64,000 bases of DNA, taken from NCBI GenBank assembly GCA_944383195.1, contig CALWOP010000002.1, forward strand, positions 1 to 64,000, written 5' to 3'. Below are positions 24,932-34,433 of the stretch, one piece after another; positions within the stretch are counted from its first letter, which is position 1; each line of letters begins with the position of its first letter. The notes beneath the pieces were generated by a model that searched no databases, had not been told where the DNA came from, and saw only the letters and a list, made by a program, of their open reading frames with translations. Made by a program: the position numbers and the translations under genes. This DNA is from an uncultured Oscillospiraceae bacterium (GTDB lineage: Bacteria; Bacillota; Clostridia; Oscillospirales; Oscillospiraceae).

Positions 24932-25020
24932 AAACGCAGCGCAACTTGTTCCGCGTTTCTCATTTTCTTATTTTCGGGGGCTCTTCCCCATCTCTGAGGC
25001 TGCGCCCCGGCGCTTCTTCC

Positions 25021-25719
25021 CTAACCCTGGCCATAATAGGCCCCAGGTCCATGCTTGCGCAGGTAGTGCTTATCCAGCAGCTCCTGCTGCATGGGTGGAA
25101 GTCCCGGCGTAAGCGCCATGGCGTGGAAATCCATGAAGGCCACTTCCTCCAGCACCACGGCGTTGTGGACGGCGTTAAATGGGTCTGTCCCCCAGGTAAA
25201 GGGCCCATGGCTGTGGACCAGCACCGCAGGCACCTGGGCGGGGTCGATCTTCCGCTCACGGAAGGTCTCGATGATCACGTTGCCCGTCTCCAGCTCATAT
25301 TTGCCCGCGATCTCCTCCGGGGTCATCTTCCGGGTACAGGGGATCTCTCCGTAAAAATAGTCCCCCTGGGTGGTTCCCATGGCAGGCACGCCCCTGCCCG
25401 CCTGGGCAAAGGAGGTGGCCCAGCGGCTGTGGGTATGGACTACGCCTCCCAGGGCTGGAAACGCCCGATAAAGGGCCAGGTGGGTGTCCGTGTCGCTGGA
25501 AGGCTTATAGTTTCCCTCCACCCGCTCGCCGGTCTCCAGGCTGACCACCACCATGTCCTCGGGCTTCATGCCGTCATACTCCACGCCTGAGGGCTTGATG
25601 ACCATCAGTCCCCGCTCCCGGTCCACCCCGGACACATTGCCCCAGGTAAAGGTGACCAGCCCATGCTTAGGCAAAAGCAGATTTGCCTCACAGACCTGCT
25701 TCTTCAGTTCTTCCAGCAT
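25021..25719 (-). CDS. araD: L-ribulose-5-phosphate 4-epimerase
   Basis: 232 residues from ATG 25719 (AAAGGAG 7 bases upstream). Class II aldolase/epimerase fold: [22 protein letters not shown], the metal-binding His pair in VVHTHSRWA and [12 protein letters not shown]. It converts L-ribulose-5-phosphate to D-xylulose-5-phosphate. It lies behind an FGGY kinase gene, which should supply its substrate. Confidence 0.9.
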   Translation of the reverse strand: MLEELKKQVCEANLLLPKHGLVTFTWGNVSGVDRERGLMVIKPSGVEYDGMKPEDMVVVSLETGERVEGNYKPSSDTDTHLALYRAFPALGGVVHTHSRWATSFAQAGRGVPAMGTTQGDYFYGEIPCTRKMTPEEIAGKYELETGNVIIETFRERKIDPAQVPAVLVHSHGPFTWGTDPFNAVHNAVVLEEVAFMDFHAMALTPGLPPMQQELLDKHYLRKHGPGAYYGQG

Positions 25720-25778
25720 AATATGGCTCCTTTCCAAGCGGCCGCCGGACAGCAGACCTGCTCGGCGGCACTTTGTTT

Positions 25779-27371
25779 TTATCCATTTTTCTGTTCTGCC
25801 GCAGCCCGTTCCACCGGGAGCATATGGGTGTAGCGGGCCAGGAATGTTTGAAACCCAGCCTGTTCCTCCGGGTCCGGCATCTGGGTGGACACCTGCTGTC
25901 CAGCAAATACCTTGGCGTCCAGATAGTCCTCCAGGCGCTCTCCCGCCTCTTTATTGACCATGTAGGCGGCAAGCAGGGCCATGCCCCAGGGGCCGCCCTC
26001 CCCGGCCGTCTCCATCACAGACACCGGAGCGCCCGCCGCGGCAGCCAGGATCTTCTGGCCCACCACCGGGGTCTTGAAAAATCCTCCGTGGCCAAGCAGG
26101 CGATCCACAGCCACCTCTTCCTGGGCCAGGATATCCAGGCCGATCTTCAGCGTAGCCAGGGCGGAATAGAGCTGCGTGCGCATGAAATTGGCAAAGGTCA
26201 GCTGGGCATCCGGCCCTCGGACCAGCAGGGGCCGTCCCTCTTCCAGGTTGGTAATGGGTTCGCCGGACAGGTAGTTATAGAGCACCAGCCCGCCGCCATC
26301 CACCTCGCCCTGCCGGGCGGAGGAAAACATGGCGGTAAAAATCTGATTCATGTCGGGCGTCTGGCCCAGGGCTTCCAAAAAGCCCTTGAACACCTGGGCC
26401 CAGGCATTGATCTCATTGGTGCAGTTGTTGCAGTGGACCATAGCCACCGGAGCGCCGTCCGGCGTGGTGACCATGTCGATCTCGGGATAGACCTTGGACA
26501 GCGCCTTTTCCAGCACGATCATGGCAAAGACGCTGGTGCCGGCGGACACATTGCCGGTACGCTTGGCCACCGCGTTGGTGGCCGCCATGCCGGTGCCCGC
26601 GTCTCCCTCCGGGGGCGCCAGGGGCACACCCGGCTGCAATGCTCCGGTGGGGTCCAGCAGCCGCGTCCCCTCCGGGGTCAGCCGGCCGGCCGCCTCCCCG
26701 GCGCACAGCACCTGGGGCAGAATGTCCCGCAGCTTCCAGGGATAGCCCATTTCGCCCGCCAGAGCGTCAAAGGAATCCACCATGGCCTGGTCGTAGTCCC
26801 GGGTGTTGCTGTCGATGGGGAACATCCCGCTGGCCTCCCCCACCCCCAGCACCTTTTGTCCGGTGAGCTTATAGTGGACGTACCCGGCCAGGGTGGTGAG
26901 ATAGGCGATGTCCTTTACGTGTTCTTCCCCGTTGAGCATGGCCTGATAGAGGTGGGCAATGGACCAGCGCTGGGGAATGTTGAAGGAAAAGCGCTCCGTC
27001 AGCGCCTGGGCCGCCTGTCCGGTGGTGGTGTTGCGCCAGGTGCGGAAGGGAGCCAGAAGCTCCCCTTGTGCATCCAGGGGAAGATAGCCGTGCATCATGG
27101 CGGAAAAGCCCATGGCCTTTACCCCAGTCAGCTCCAGCCCATAGCGTTTTTTCACATCTGCGCGCAGATTGGCGTAGGCCGTCTGTAAGCCGGTCCACAC
27201 ATCCTCCATATGGTAGGTCCAGTATCCTCCCTCCAGCCGGTTTTCCCAGCCGTAGTCCCCGGAGGCAATGGGGGCATGATCCGGGCCGATGAGCACCGCT
27301 TTGATGCGGGTGGAGCCCAGTTCAATGCCAAGGCAGGCCTCTCCCCTTTGGATGGCTTCCTGAATGTCCAT
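25779..27371 (-). CDS. FGGY-family sugar kinase, probably L-ribulokinase
   Basis: 530 residues from ATG 27371 (AAAGGAGG upstream); a longer frame runs back into the leader and is rejected. The phosphate-binding start [17 protein letters not shown], the [11 protein letters not shown] region and the C-terminal [20 protein letters not shown] site are typical of FGGY kinases. With araD downstream it most likely phosphorylates L-ribulose or a related ketopentose; L-xylulose or another ketose is possible. Preceded by a leader with a terminator. Confidence 0.82.
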   Translation of the reverse strand: MDIQEAIQRGEACLGIELGSTRIKAVLIGPDHAPIASGDYGWENRLEGGYWTYHMEDVWTGLQTAYANLRADVKKRYGLELTGVKAMGFSAMMHGYLPLDAQGELLAPFRTWRNTTTGQAAQALTERFSFNIPQRWSIAHLYQAMLNGEEHVKDIAYLTTLAGYVHYKLTGQKVLGVGEASGMFPIDSNTRDYDQAMVDSFDALAGEMGYPWKLRDILPQVLCAGEAAGRLTPEGTRLLDPTGALQPGVPLAPPEGDAGTGMAATNAVAKRTGNVSAGTSVFAMIVLEKALSKVYPEIDMVTTPDGAPVAMVHCNNCTNEINAWAQVFKGFLEALGQTPDMNQIFTAMFSSARQGEVDGGGLVLYNYLSGEPITNLEEGRPLLVRGPDAQLTFANFMRTQLYSALATLKIGLDILAQEEVAVDRLLGHGGFFKTPVVGQKILAAAAGAPVSVMETAGEGGPWGMALLAAYMVNKEAGERLEDYLDAKVFAGQQVSTQMPDPEEQAGFQTFLARYTHMLPVERAAAEQKNG

Positions 27372-27416
27372 GTAACGAATCCTCCTTTGTTGATTTGTCT
27401 TTTTTCCCAATACATT

Positions 27417-27454
27417 AAAAAGGGAGGGCCCGGGAATCACCGGGGGCCCTCCCT
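27417..27454 (-). terminator. Attenuator hairpin in the FGGY kinase leader
   Basis: On the minus strand AGGGAGGGCCC pairs with GGGCCCTCCCT, followed by TTTTT. It lies between the promoter and the ribosome site of the kinase, so transcription could stop before the gene. Confidence 0.75.
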
Positions 27455-27517
27455 GGAAATGCAACTCATTCTGCTCCGAGCACAGCAGTGCATTCTGGAG
27501 CGGCAGTGATCCAGGAT

Positions 27518-27539
27518 CTCCCGGACTTCTTACCGGGAG
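27518..27539. promoter_or_regulatory. Palindrome at the transcription start of the FGGY kinase operon
   Basis: Arms CTCCCGG (27518-27524) and CCGGGAG (27533-27539), 8 bases apart, overlapping the -10 and start point. A candidate operator for the divergent repressor. Confidence 0.5.
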
Positions 27540-27567
27540 TATACCCGCTTTTTCGTCCATTTGTCAA
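27538..27567 (-). promoter_or_regulatory. Promoter of the FGGY kinase-araD operon
   Basis: Minus-strand TTGACA (27562-27567), 18-base spacer, TATACT (27538-27543). It leaves a leader of about 160 bases. Confidence 0.75.
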
Positions 27568-27765
27568 CTAATGTATGGAAATGATTTTTCGTTTCATGTC
27601 TGTCAATAATACAAACCGTGTCAAACGTTTCACTGTCCCCATAATTTTTTTGCTCTGCTCCTGTCTGTTTTATCCTTTGCTCTACCGCTCTCCCCCCTCA
27701 AATGTTGTATTTTTTCCTTTCATAGGTACGAATAAATGACGTTCCATCAAAATTTGAACTCCTCC

Positions 27766-27795
27766 TTGCAATCTTCTTCCCGGGTGTGGTATGCT
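27766..27795 (+). promoter_or_regulatory. Promoter of the AraR-type regulator
   Basis: TTGCAA (27766-27771), 18-base spacer, TATGCT (27790-27795), about 37 bases before the ATG at 27832. Confidence 0.5.
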
Positions 27796-27831
27796 GAGCA
27801 CAACAAGCGATTCCACAGGGGGGATGGGAGA

Positions 27832-28902
27832 ATGGCCCATAAGTACCGACAAGTGGCAGACGCTCTGCGCAGAGATATTCTGGATGGACTGTACGAAAAG
27901 CGTATGCTTCTGCCCACTGAGCAGGTCCTGTGTCAGCAGTTCAACGTCAGCCGCCAAACCGTGCGGCAGGCGCTCTCCCTTTTGACCTCTGAGGGCCTGA
28001 TCGAACGCAGACAGGGCAGTGGCTCCCACGTGCTTCCCCGGGGCGAGGCTCCAAATGCTCCCCGGCGAACGGTGGCAGTGGTCACCACCTATATCAGCAA
28101 CTATATTTTCCCCTCTATCCTCCGGGAGATCGAAACCGTCCTGTCTGCCAACAACAGCGCCCCCACCCTCTATGCCACTCAGAACCAGGTCTCCAACGAA
28201 CGGCGCATTCTCCAGTCCCTTTTGGACGGGAAGCTGCCCGACGGCATTTTGGTGGAGGGCACCAAGACCGGACTGCCCAATCCCAATCTGGACCTCTACC
28301 GTAAATTGATCAGCCGCGGGGTGCCCATGGTCTTCATGCACGGCGTATACCCCGAGCTGTCCGACTGCTTGTCCGTCCTGGATGACAATGTGGGCGGCAG
28401 CCGGCAGCTGGTGGAGTATTTATACCAAAAGGGCCACCGCTCCATTTCCGGCATCTTTAAAAACGATGACCTGCAAGGTCTTCAGCGCTACGCCGGGTAC
28501 GCAAACGCGCTGCGGGATCTGGGCCTCCCCCTGGATGACCAGCGGGTATTCTGGTACAACACAGAGAGCAAGGCCCTGCTGCTCTCTGACGATGCTTTCT
28601 GGGATCAGGCCTCCGACGTGCTCCATAACTGTACCGCGCTGGTCTGCTATAACGACGAGATCGCTTCCCGCCTGGTCAGCCTGCTTTTGAAGCAAGGGGT
28701 CAAGATCCCCGAAGATGTGGCGGTGGTCAGCTTTGACAACAGCCCCTACAGTGAGCTCTCCGTACTTCCCATCACCTCCCTGTCCCATGAAGAACACAAT
28801 GTGGGGCGCATGGCAGCCCAGCTGCTGGTCCGCCTTTTTCACGGGGAGAGCGGCACTTCCCAGCTGGCTCCCTGGACGCTGATCGAGCGCAAAAGCAGTT
28901 AG
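27832..28902 (+). CDS. AraR-type repressor (GntR DNA-binding plus LacI-type sensor domain)
   Basis: 356 residues. GntR winged helix at 1-70 (YRQVADALRRDILDG, LCQQFNVSRQTVRQALSLL), then a periplasmic-binding-like effector domain (TVAVVTTYISNYIFPSILR, DGILVEGTKTG, VAVVSFDNSPYSEL). This combination defines the AraR group, whose members are released from DNA by L-arabinose or related sugars. ATG 27832 has GGGAG upstream. Its divergence from the araD-kinase operon supports control of that operon. Confidence 0.87.
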   Translation: MAHKYRQVADALRRDILDGLYEKRMLLPTEQVLCQQFNVSRQTVRQALSLLTSEGLIERRQGSGSHVLPRGEAPNAPRRTVAVVTTYISNYIFPSILREIETVLSANNSAPTLYATQNQVSNERRILQSLLDGKLPDGILVEGTKTGLPNPNLDLYRKLISRGVPMVFMHGVYPELSDCLSVLDDNVGGSRQLVEYLYQKGHRSISGIFKNDDLQGLQRYAGYANALRDLGLPLDDQRVFWYNTESKALLLSDDAFWDQASDVLHNCTALVCYNDEIASRLVSLLLKQGVKIPEDVAVVSFDNSPYSELSVLPITSLSHEEHNVGRMAAQLLVRLFHGESGTSQLAPWTLIERKSS

Positions 28903-28943
28903 CGCCGCCTCAGATCGTGCCCCCTGGACGCTCCCTAAAAAAA

Positions 28944-28982
28944 CGCGCGCCGGACAAGAACTCATGGTTCTGTCCGGCGCGT
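28944..28982. terminator. Bidirectional terminator
   Basis: A 12-base stem ACGCGC..CGGACA with TGTCCGGCGCGT around a 14-base loop; seven A precede it and TATTTCATTT follows. It separates converging genes. Confidence 0.8.
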
Positions 28983-29005
28983 ATTTCATTTCGATGGCCG
29001 ATTTT

Positions 29006-30757
29006 TTACAGCAAAAGCAGCGTTTCACTCAGGCGTTTTCCGGCGGAGCCGCCAAAGTCCTCCGCACGGCGGATGCGCAGGAAAGAAGTGCCATAGATCA
29101 TCCGCTCATTTTCCAGCTCGTGATCCTCTCCCAAGAAGATGCCGATGATGTGCACTCCTTCCCGGCGCAGCTTTCTGACCTGGGAACAGGTATCCCGTAT
29201 GGCAGCTTCTCCCACGTAGGTCTCCGGGGTGCCCGACCGCTTCCGGCCGCTCACCATATCGTTGGGCAGGCCGTCACTGAAGACGATCACGATTTTATGG
29301 TCTTCCTTCCGCTTCAAAATTCCCTCACCCGCGGCGGCCAGTGCCAGCCCATCCCGGTTGTTGGATGTGGCCCGGTACTCCAGGATCTTCTGGTCTGCCG
29401 TGGGAGGATCATCATAATCCCGGAACCGCCGCAGAACGGTGTGGTCCCCATAGGTGCAGTAGCTCATTACCCGGTGGGGGATCTGAATGCGGCTCAATGC
29501 CGCGCTGAACAGATAGCTCTGCAGCGCCACCATGGACTGGCGAACCGCCTGTGAGCCGCTGGCATCGATGAGCAGCTCCACCACCACTGTGGATTGATCC
29601 TGGCGGAATATTTTGTGAAAGAGCTTGGGTTCCTGGCAGCGGCCCACCTTCCACAGGGAGCTGTTGTCCAATACGCCGCAGTCTGAACGGTAAATCTCCG
29701 GGTCGTTTTTCAAATTCAGCGCGTTGCGAAACGCCTGCTCTATGCTCCGAATTCCCTGTCGGGCTGCATCCTTGTGCTCCTCCAGCATCCGCAGATTTGC
29801 GTCCCGGCACGCTCTAAGGGCCTCCGCACTGGCAGCTGCCCCCTCATAGGCACACTCAGGCAGGCCGTCGGTAAACAACAGCCTGCGCCCCTCGTGTATT
29901 CCCACGCAGACGGAATTTTCCATCTCGTTGCGCTCCTGCTCGGTTTGAAAGCTGGGGCCGAAATTTCTGGCCAGATACTCCGGAATCGCCGCCAGGGCAT
30001 CCTCCGGCAAGATGATCGCCTCCGCCGTGGCCGCCGTGGCCTGCTGGTACACCAATTCCTGCTGGGGGTCCTCCGGCTGCTGGGGATCATGCCCGTCCGG
30101 GTCGGGGTGGTCCCCCTCCCACAAGTCATCCTCAGACAGTTCAAACATGGACAGCTCGTCCCGGCTGTGGTCGGGCGCAAAGTAGCGGGTAAACACCTTT
30201 TTATAAAGGAGCACAGCCACATCCACCAACGCTCTGGCATCCCCGCATTCTCCCACCCGCTCCATCAGCTGGGAAAACAGCTCCAGCACATCCTCAAATC
30301 CGGTAAAATTCCGCAGGACCTGGCGGCTTTCCTCATTGGCCGCCTGGGGGAACTGCTTGGTCAGCCAGTAAATGGTCATCCATCCCCGGGAGGAATACCG
30401 CAGCCGCAGGGGGTCGGCCTGCAGCAGCTCCCGGGCCGCCTGTTCCCCCATTGCCGGGATCCCCGGCCGCTGAGAGGACAGTCGGCTGCGTACCGCATAC
30501 TCCAGGCACAGATGGGCAATGGGGAGCAGCGTATGCATATCATAGTCGGCATACCTGTGGCGTCTGAGCCACAAATTCAGCTCGTCCAGTCCAAACAGCT
30601 TGTCTCCCCCGCCCAGAATGACGCCCTCATATACCGCGATCATTCCCTCGGCTTTCCGATACGGCTGGCTCATCATGCGAATATATTCCGGGTATTCCCG
30701 GGGCCGATGGTCCTCGGAAACAGTTAGAAACAGGCTTTCCTCTCTATCAATACTCAC
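29006..30757 (-). CDS. VWA-domain protein of a MoxR-VWA module (NorD/CobT-like)
   Basis: 583 residues, soluble. The long helical N-terminal part carries an acidic stretch at about 200-225 (DLWEGDHPDPDGHD). The C-terminal VWA domain starts near residue 395 with the metal site LLIDASGSQ and continues FSDGLPNDM. This is the layout of NorD/CbbO/CobT proteins, which work with a MoxR-type ATPase to remodel or insert metal into a target complex. It lies 12 bases behind the ATPase gene. No target enzyme is adjacent, so the client is unknown. Confidence 0.8.
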   Translation of the reverse strand: MSIDREESLFLTVSEDHRPREYPEYIRMMSQPYRKAEGMIAVYEGVILGGGDKLFGLDELNLWLRRHRYADYDMHTLLPIAHLCLEYAVRSRLSSQRPGIPAMGEQAARELLQADPLRLRYSSRGWMTIYWLTKQFPQAANEESRQVLRNFTGFEDVLELFSQLMERVGECGDARALVDVAVLLYKKVFTRYFAPDHSRDELSMFELSEDDLWEGDHPDPDGHDPQQPEDPQQELVYQQATAATAEAIILPEDALAAIPEYLARNFGPSFQTEQERNEMENSVCVGIHEGRRLLFTDGLPECAYEGAAASAEALRACRDANLRMLEEHKDAARQGIRSIEQAFRNALNLKNDPEIYRSDCGVLDNSSLWKVGRCQEPKLFHKIFRQDQSTVVVELLIDASGSQAVRQSMVALQSYLFSAALSRIQIPHRVMSYCTYGDHTVLRRFRDYDDPPTADQKILEYRATSNNRDGLALAAAGEGILKRKEDHKIVIVFSDGLPNDMVSGRKRSGTPETYVGEAAIRDTCSQVRKLRREGVHIIGIFLGEDHELENERMIYGTSFLRIRRAEDFGGSAGKRLSETLLLL

Positions 30758-30769
30758 GGTGTTCTCCTG

Positions 30770-31624
30770 TCAGACAAATCGGGTCATCACAACATCCTGA
30801 ACCAGCTGATGCTCATATTCATCAAAGCATTTGTTGACGATACCCATGGCAATCGCGTCTCTGGGGCGCATTCCGTCCGTCATCAGCCGCAGCGCGGCGA
30901 TCATTCCCCGCATATCCACCGGGTGGGTGGAGATCTCACCATTGACCGCTTTCTGATCCAGGTCCAGGAACAGGCCCACGCAGCGCTCAACGTGTTCTTC
31001 CGACGCGCCAGGCACATCGGCGTGCAAAAGCTGGCGCAGCTGCTGCTCGTGGAGGGTAGGCATCCGGATCACGGTAAACCGGGACACCAGCGCCTCATTC
31101 AGCTCCCGGGTCCCCGCATAGCCATAATTCATCGTGGCGATAAAGCGGGTGGCCGGGTGCATGGGGATACACTCATAGCCAGGCACATCAATGAGCCTGC
31201 GGTAGTCCAGCACAGAGTGCATCACGGCAACGGCATCATTTTTTGCCATGTTGATCTCATCCAAAATGCAGAATCCCCCGTTCTGCGCGGCCTGGGCCAC
31301 CGGGCCCTTGCGCAGGCGCACTTCTCCCCCCACGAAGGTGTCCGTCCCGATGAGGGCGCTGCTGTCTGTGTTCACATGGAAAGAGACGGTGTAGATCGGC
31401 CTGGCAAACAACCAGGCCAGGTTGTCCGCCAGGATATTTTTTCCCGTGGCCTTTCCCCCGCTGAGCAAGATATTTTCCCCCTGCAGCAGCGCGGCAACCG
31501 CCATCTCCAGAACCTCTTCGCCGATAAATTCCACGGGCGGTTTGATGGTGCGTCCCTGTACCTGATCTTGCGCGGCATAGCGCTGTTTAAACTCTTCCAG
31601 CCGAGTGGTCAGATCTTTTCTCAT
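30770..31624 (-). CDS. MoxR-family AAA+ ATPase (NorQ/CbbQ-like)
   Basis: 284 residues from ATG 31624 (GGAG upstream). Walker A LLSGGKATGKN, Walker B FCILDEINMAK, sensor 1 FIATMNYGYAGTRELNEALVSRF and a C-terminal helical lid. It is cotranscribed with the VWA protein. Such pairs act as chaperones that use ATP to activate a metal enzyme or complex. Confidence 0.87.
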   Translation of the reverse strand: MRKDLTTRLEEFKQRYAAQDQVQGRTIKPPVEFIGEEVLEMAVAALLQGENILLSGGKATGKNILADNLAWLFARPIYTVSFHVNTDSSALIGTDTFVGGEVRLRKGPVAQAAQNGGFCILDEINMAKNDAVAVMHSVLDYRRLIDVPGYECIPMHPATRFIATMNYGYAGTRELNEALVSRFTVIRMPTLHEQQLRQLLHADVPGASEEHVERCVGLFLDLDQKAVNGEISTHPVDMRGMIAALRLMTDGMRPRDAIAMGIVNKCFDEYEHQLVQDVVMTRFV

Positions 31625-31709
31625 AGCGTTCTCCGTTTTCGCCTTTTCTCGGGCAAAAATGCCCGGATGTTCTGTTGCGGCCGCCTGGGCAGCCGGTCGT
31701 CCTGATTTG

Positions 31710-31738
31710 ATTGTATCTTGCCCAGAAAAGCTTGTCAA
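31710..31738 (-). promoter_or_regulatory. Promoter of the MoxR-VWA pair
   Basis: Perfect TTGACA (31733-31738), 17-base spacer, TACAAT (31710-31715) on the minus strand. Confidence 0.85.
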
Positions 31739-31804
31739 TGCTCTTGCGCAGTTCCATTCTTTTGTTGTCCCACAATTCTGCCCCCACAGCCCTGTGAAGG
31801 AGAC

Positions 31805-31848
31805 AAAAACGGACCTGAGCTGCGTCCTTTACGCCTCAGGTCCGTTTT
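31805..31848 (-). terminator. Terminator of the sugar-sensing operon
   Basis: Stem AAAACGGACCTGAG with CTCAGGTCCGTTTT, with an inner GCGT/ACGC pair, followed by a T run on the minus strand. It closes the operon that begins at 41463. Confidence 0.85.
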
Positions 31849-31875
31849 CCCTCTCAAATTAAACCACACAACACA

Positions 31876-33351
31876 CTAAAGCTGCTGATAAAAGTCCACC
31901 CAGGGGGCAGTGCTGGACAAGGTAGAAAAGTCCTTACGGCTGTACACTTCATTGGGGGCGCTGCGATGGACCCGAACCAGCTGATGGGCCAGCGACAGGC
32001 TGTCCGCCAGGTTTACCGCCAGGATCACCACCCCGATCCCCTGTCCCAAAAGCCGCTCCAGATGGTTCCAGATCCGCATACGCAGCTCCATATCCGCCCC
32101 CTGAAACGGCTGAATACAGAAGACCACCTTGGGCTTTTGCAGCAGGATACGGGCATACACTAAATCATATTTCTGCGCCGTTGTCAGCTGCTCCGGCCAG
32201 AGCTGAAACAGCTTTGCGTCCAACAGCCCTCCACACTCCTGTTCGATCCCCCGGCGCAGCCGGGCATCGTGCCACACTCCCGGCAAACGGTGGTCCAGGG
32301 TGAAGCACAGGTTGTCCAGAACGCTCAATTCCCGCATCAGCATGGAGTCGTCCGCGTGTTCCAGCAGGATGGCGATCTTCCGGGTGTATGCCGGGGAAAA
32401 CGGCTGGCCGCACAGCTCAAAATCTCCCTCTTTCAGGGGCAGCTCTCCCGTAAGCAGCGCCAGCAGATCTCCAAAAATCTGATTGTTTAGATCCTGGAGC
32501 ACCACACACTCCCCCGCCCGGACGGAAAAGCTCAGATCTTTTACCATCCCCCCCGTGATATGCCTGGCCTGAAAGACGGCCTCCCCCCCGGGAGCAGGCC
32601 GTTCCCTGCGCTCCATCTGGGCCTGCACCAGGCGGTGGTAAGGCTCGCCGCAGGAAAACAGCGGCTCTCCCCGCAGCAGCACCTTGGGAATGGTGCCGTT
32701 GATCAAAAGGGCCGTCCGGTCACAGATCTCCCGGAGCTCTTCAAAATGGTAGCCGATGTAGAGAAAGGCCACCCCCTCCCGGGCAAATCTCCGGATCACC
32801 TCATGAAGCCGGGACAGGTCCGCGTCGCTGATAAAGGTCCCCACCTCTCGCAGCACGATCAGCCGGCAGCCCCCCAGCACAGCCTTGAGCATCTCCACTA
32901 CAAACCGCTGAAAGGCGGTCAGCTTGTCCACATAGTCATCCGGGGAAAAGTCCGCCCCCAGCTTTTCCAGCACAGGCGCCAGCTGGGCCCGCAGCAGCGC
33001 GGGGCGGATCAGCCAGCTTTTAAAGCTGGGGCGCAGCACAAAAATATTGTCGGCCACCGTCATCCCGGAGACCAGGGAGCTGCGGTTTTCGATGATGGCG
33101 ATGCGCTGGGGTCCGCGGCCAGGGATCTCACTTCCCCAGGCGTTGATCTGCTTCTCCCGGTAGTATACATACCCCCGCTGCAAGGGCAGCCGGCGGCGCA
33201 GCAGGCCAAGGAGCGTGTTGAGCCCGTGGCTGTTCACCGCAAGAAGTCCCATGATCTCTCCCCGGAAAATCTGGAGATTGAAATTTTCCAGCTGCACCAC
33301 GCCCTGTTCCAGACAGGTGACCCGCTCCAGGCGCAAAATCTCCTCTCTCAT
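31876..33351 (-). CDS. RbsA-like double ABC protein with lost ATPase motifs
   Basis: 491 residues, alignable by eye along its length with sugar-importer ATPases such as the intact RbsA at 39940-41463. First half: Walker A reads AVNSHGLNT at 38-46, Leu44 replacing the Lys; the signature is LTAFQ (144-148) instead of LSxGQ; Walker B is LIVLRE with Arg168 for Asp; the H-switch position is Tyr201. Second half: Walker A LQDLNNQIFGD, signature LTTAQKYDL, Walker B VVFCIQPFQGAD. Hydrolysis is therefore unlikely. Last gene of the operon, overlapping the kinase by 4 bases. It probably has a sensory or scaffold role next to the kinase or the RbsC permease; this is inference. Confidence 0.8.
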   Translation of the reverse strand: MREEILRLERVTCLEQGVVQLENFNLQIFRGEIMGLLAVNSHGLNTLLGLLRRRLPLQRGYVYYREKQINAWGSEIPGRGPQRIAIIENRSSLVSGMTVADNIFVLRPSFKSWLIRPALLRAQLAPVLEKLGADFSPDDYVDKLTAFQRFVVEMLKAVLGGCRLIVLREVGTFISDADLSRLHEVIRRFAREGVAFLYIGYHFEELREICDRTALLINGTIPKVLLRGEPLFSCGEPYHRLVQAQMERRERPAPGGEAVFQARHITGGMVKDLSFSVRAGECVVLQDLNNQIFGDLLALLTGELPLKEGDFELCGQPFSPAYTRKIAILLEHADDSMLMRELSVLDNLCFTLDHRLPGVWHDARLRRGIEQECGGLLDAKLFQLWPEQLTTAQKYDLVYARILLQKPKVVFCIQPFQGADMELRMRIWNHLERLLGQGIGVVILAVNLADSLSLAHQLVRVHRSAPNEVYSRKDFSTLSSTAPWVDFYQQL

Positions 33352-34397
33352 GACAGCGCCTCCTGGTTGGGGATCTCCCGGTCGCTGGTGATGGCAGGCA
33401 GGGTGATCTCCACATCGGTGCCGCTGCCCGGAATGGAAAAGACATGAAGGCCATACTCGCTGCCAAACAGCAGGCGGATGCGGTCATCCACATTGACCAG
33501 GGCCACGCCGCCCCGGGTCTCCCCCTCCTCCCGCACTGCCGACAGGCCGCCCCGGCCCAGCCGGCTGTTGAGGCGGGCCAGCGTCTCCGCATCCATGCCG
33601 ATGCCGTTGTCAGACACCCGGATGAGCAGCCTGCGCTGGGTGCGCTCCAGATGGATGGTGAGCCGCCCGGTGCCGATCTTCAACTCTGTTCCATGGATGA
33701 TGCTATTTTCCAAAATGGGCTGCATGGTCAGCTTGGGCAGGCGGCAGCGGAAGATCTCTTCCTGATCCTCCGGGTCATACTCCACATTCAGCTCCAACCG
33801 CTCCCCAAACCGATAGCGCTGAATGCGGAAATAGGTCTGACAGTTTTGCAGCTCCTCCTCCACCGACACCAGATTTTCCACCTTGCTGATGGTATAGCGG
33901 AAAAAGGATGCCAGCGCCTCTGTCATATCCGCCACGCTGTCCAGCTGGGCAATGAGCGCCTCGCTGCGGATGCTCTCCAGCGTGTTGTAGAGAAAATGCG
34001 GGTTGATCTGATTTTGCAGGGCCAGATACTGGGCCTGCCGCTTATTGAGCTGAAACAGCTGGGATGGGTTCATCACCGCCCGGGCCTGCTCCAGCAGCCG
34101 CTCCGTCCCCGGGCTGATGGCCGCCTGTTCCTCCTGGGCCGGATGGGAGGTATACTCCTCCAAAAAGGCCCGGATGGCCCGCTCTGTGTGGTTATAGGGG
34201 ACAATGATCCAGAACCAGGCCAGCCCGGCGCAGCCGGCCAGCAGCGCCAGGCACACCAGCAGGGCGCCCCAGGCTGTCCGGCCTGTGACTGCGCCCACCA
34301 CGATCCCTGCCGCTCCGGTCAGGGCCGCCGCGCCGAATCCAGCGCCCACCCAGGCCACACGCGCAGACAGAAACCTCAGGCGCTGATGCCAATCCAT
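33348..34397 (-). CDS. Short YesM/LytS-type histidine kinase with two bare membrane helices
   Basis: 349 residues. Helices at about 14-38 and 44-67 are joined by only ~5 residues, so there is no extracellular sensor and no HAMP domain. The His_kinase motif is ALQNQINPHFLYNTLES with His134, followed by a GHKL ATPase (MQPILENSIIHG, VSDNGIGM). Such architecture needs a partner to sense. It is translationally coupled to the dead ABC protein (ATGA) and sits 36 bases after the response regulator gene. Confidence 0.9.
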   Translation of the reverse strand: MDWHQRLRFLSARVAWVGAGFGAAALTGAAGIVVGAVTGRTAWGALLVCLALLAGCAGLAWFWIIVPYNHTERAIRAFLEEYTSHPAQEEQAAISPGTERLLEQARAVMNPSQLFQLNKRQAQYLALQNQINPHFLYNTLESIRSEALIAQLDSVADMTEALASFFRYTISKVENLVSVEEELQNCQTYFRIQRYRFGERLELNVEYDPEDQEEIFRCRLPKLTMQPILENSIIHGTELKIGTGRLTIHLERTQRRLLIRVSDNGIGMDAETLARLNSRLGRGGLSAVREEGETRGGVALVNVDDRIRLLFGSEYGLHVFSIPGSGTDVEITLPAITSDREIPNQEALS

Positions 34398-34433
34398 CCC
34401 GGTTCCTCCTCTCCCCGGACCGCTTTGGTCCCA

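Larger units (their letters stand above)
27372..27831. other. Divergent regulatory region between the FGGY kinase and AraR-type genes
   Basis: 460 bases. The left part is the transcribed leader of the kinase with several hairpins, the middle carries a strong leftward promoter with a palindrome at its start site, and the right part is AT-rich with a rightward promoter for the regulator. No gene was seen. Confidence 0.75.

Noticed and set aside
27417..27543. T-box leader before the FGGY kinase
   Set aside because: No conserved T-box antiterminator sequence, and a sugar kinase is not a typical T-box target.
31876..33351. Pseudogene call for the dead ABC protein
   Set aside because: The frame is intact over full length, coupled to the kinase gene, and changes cluster at catalytic motifs while the fold-forming residues persist; that pattern fits a pseudoenzyme better than decay.
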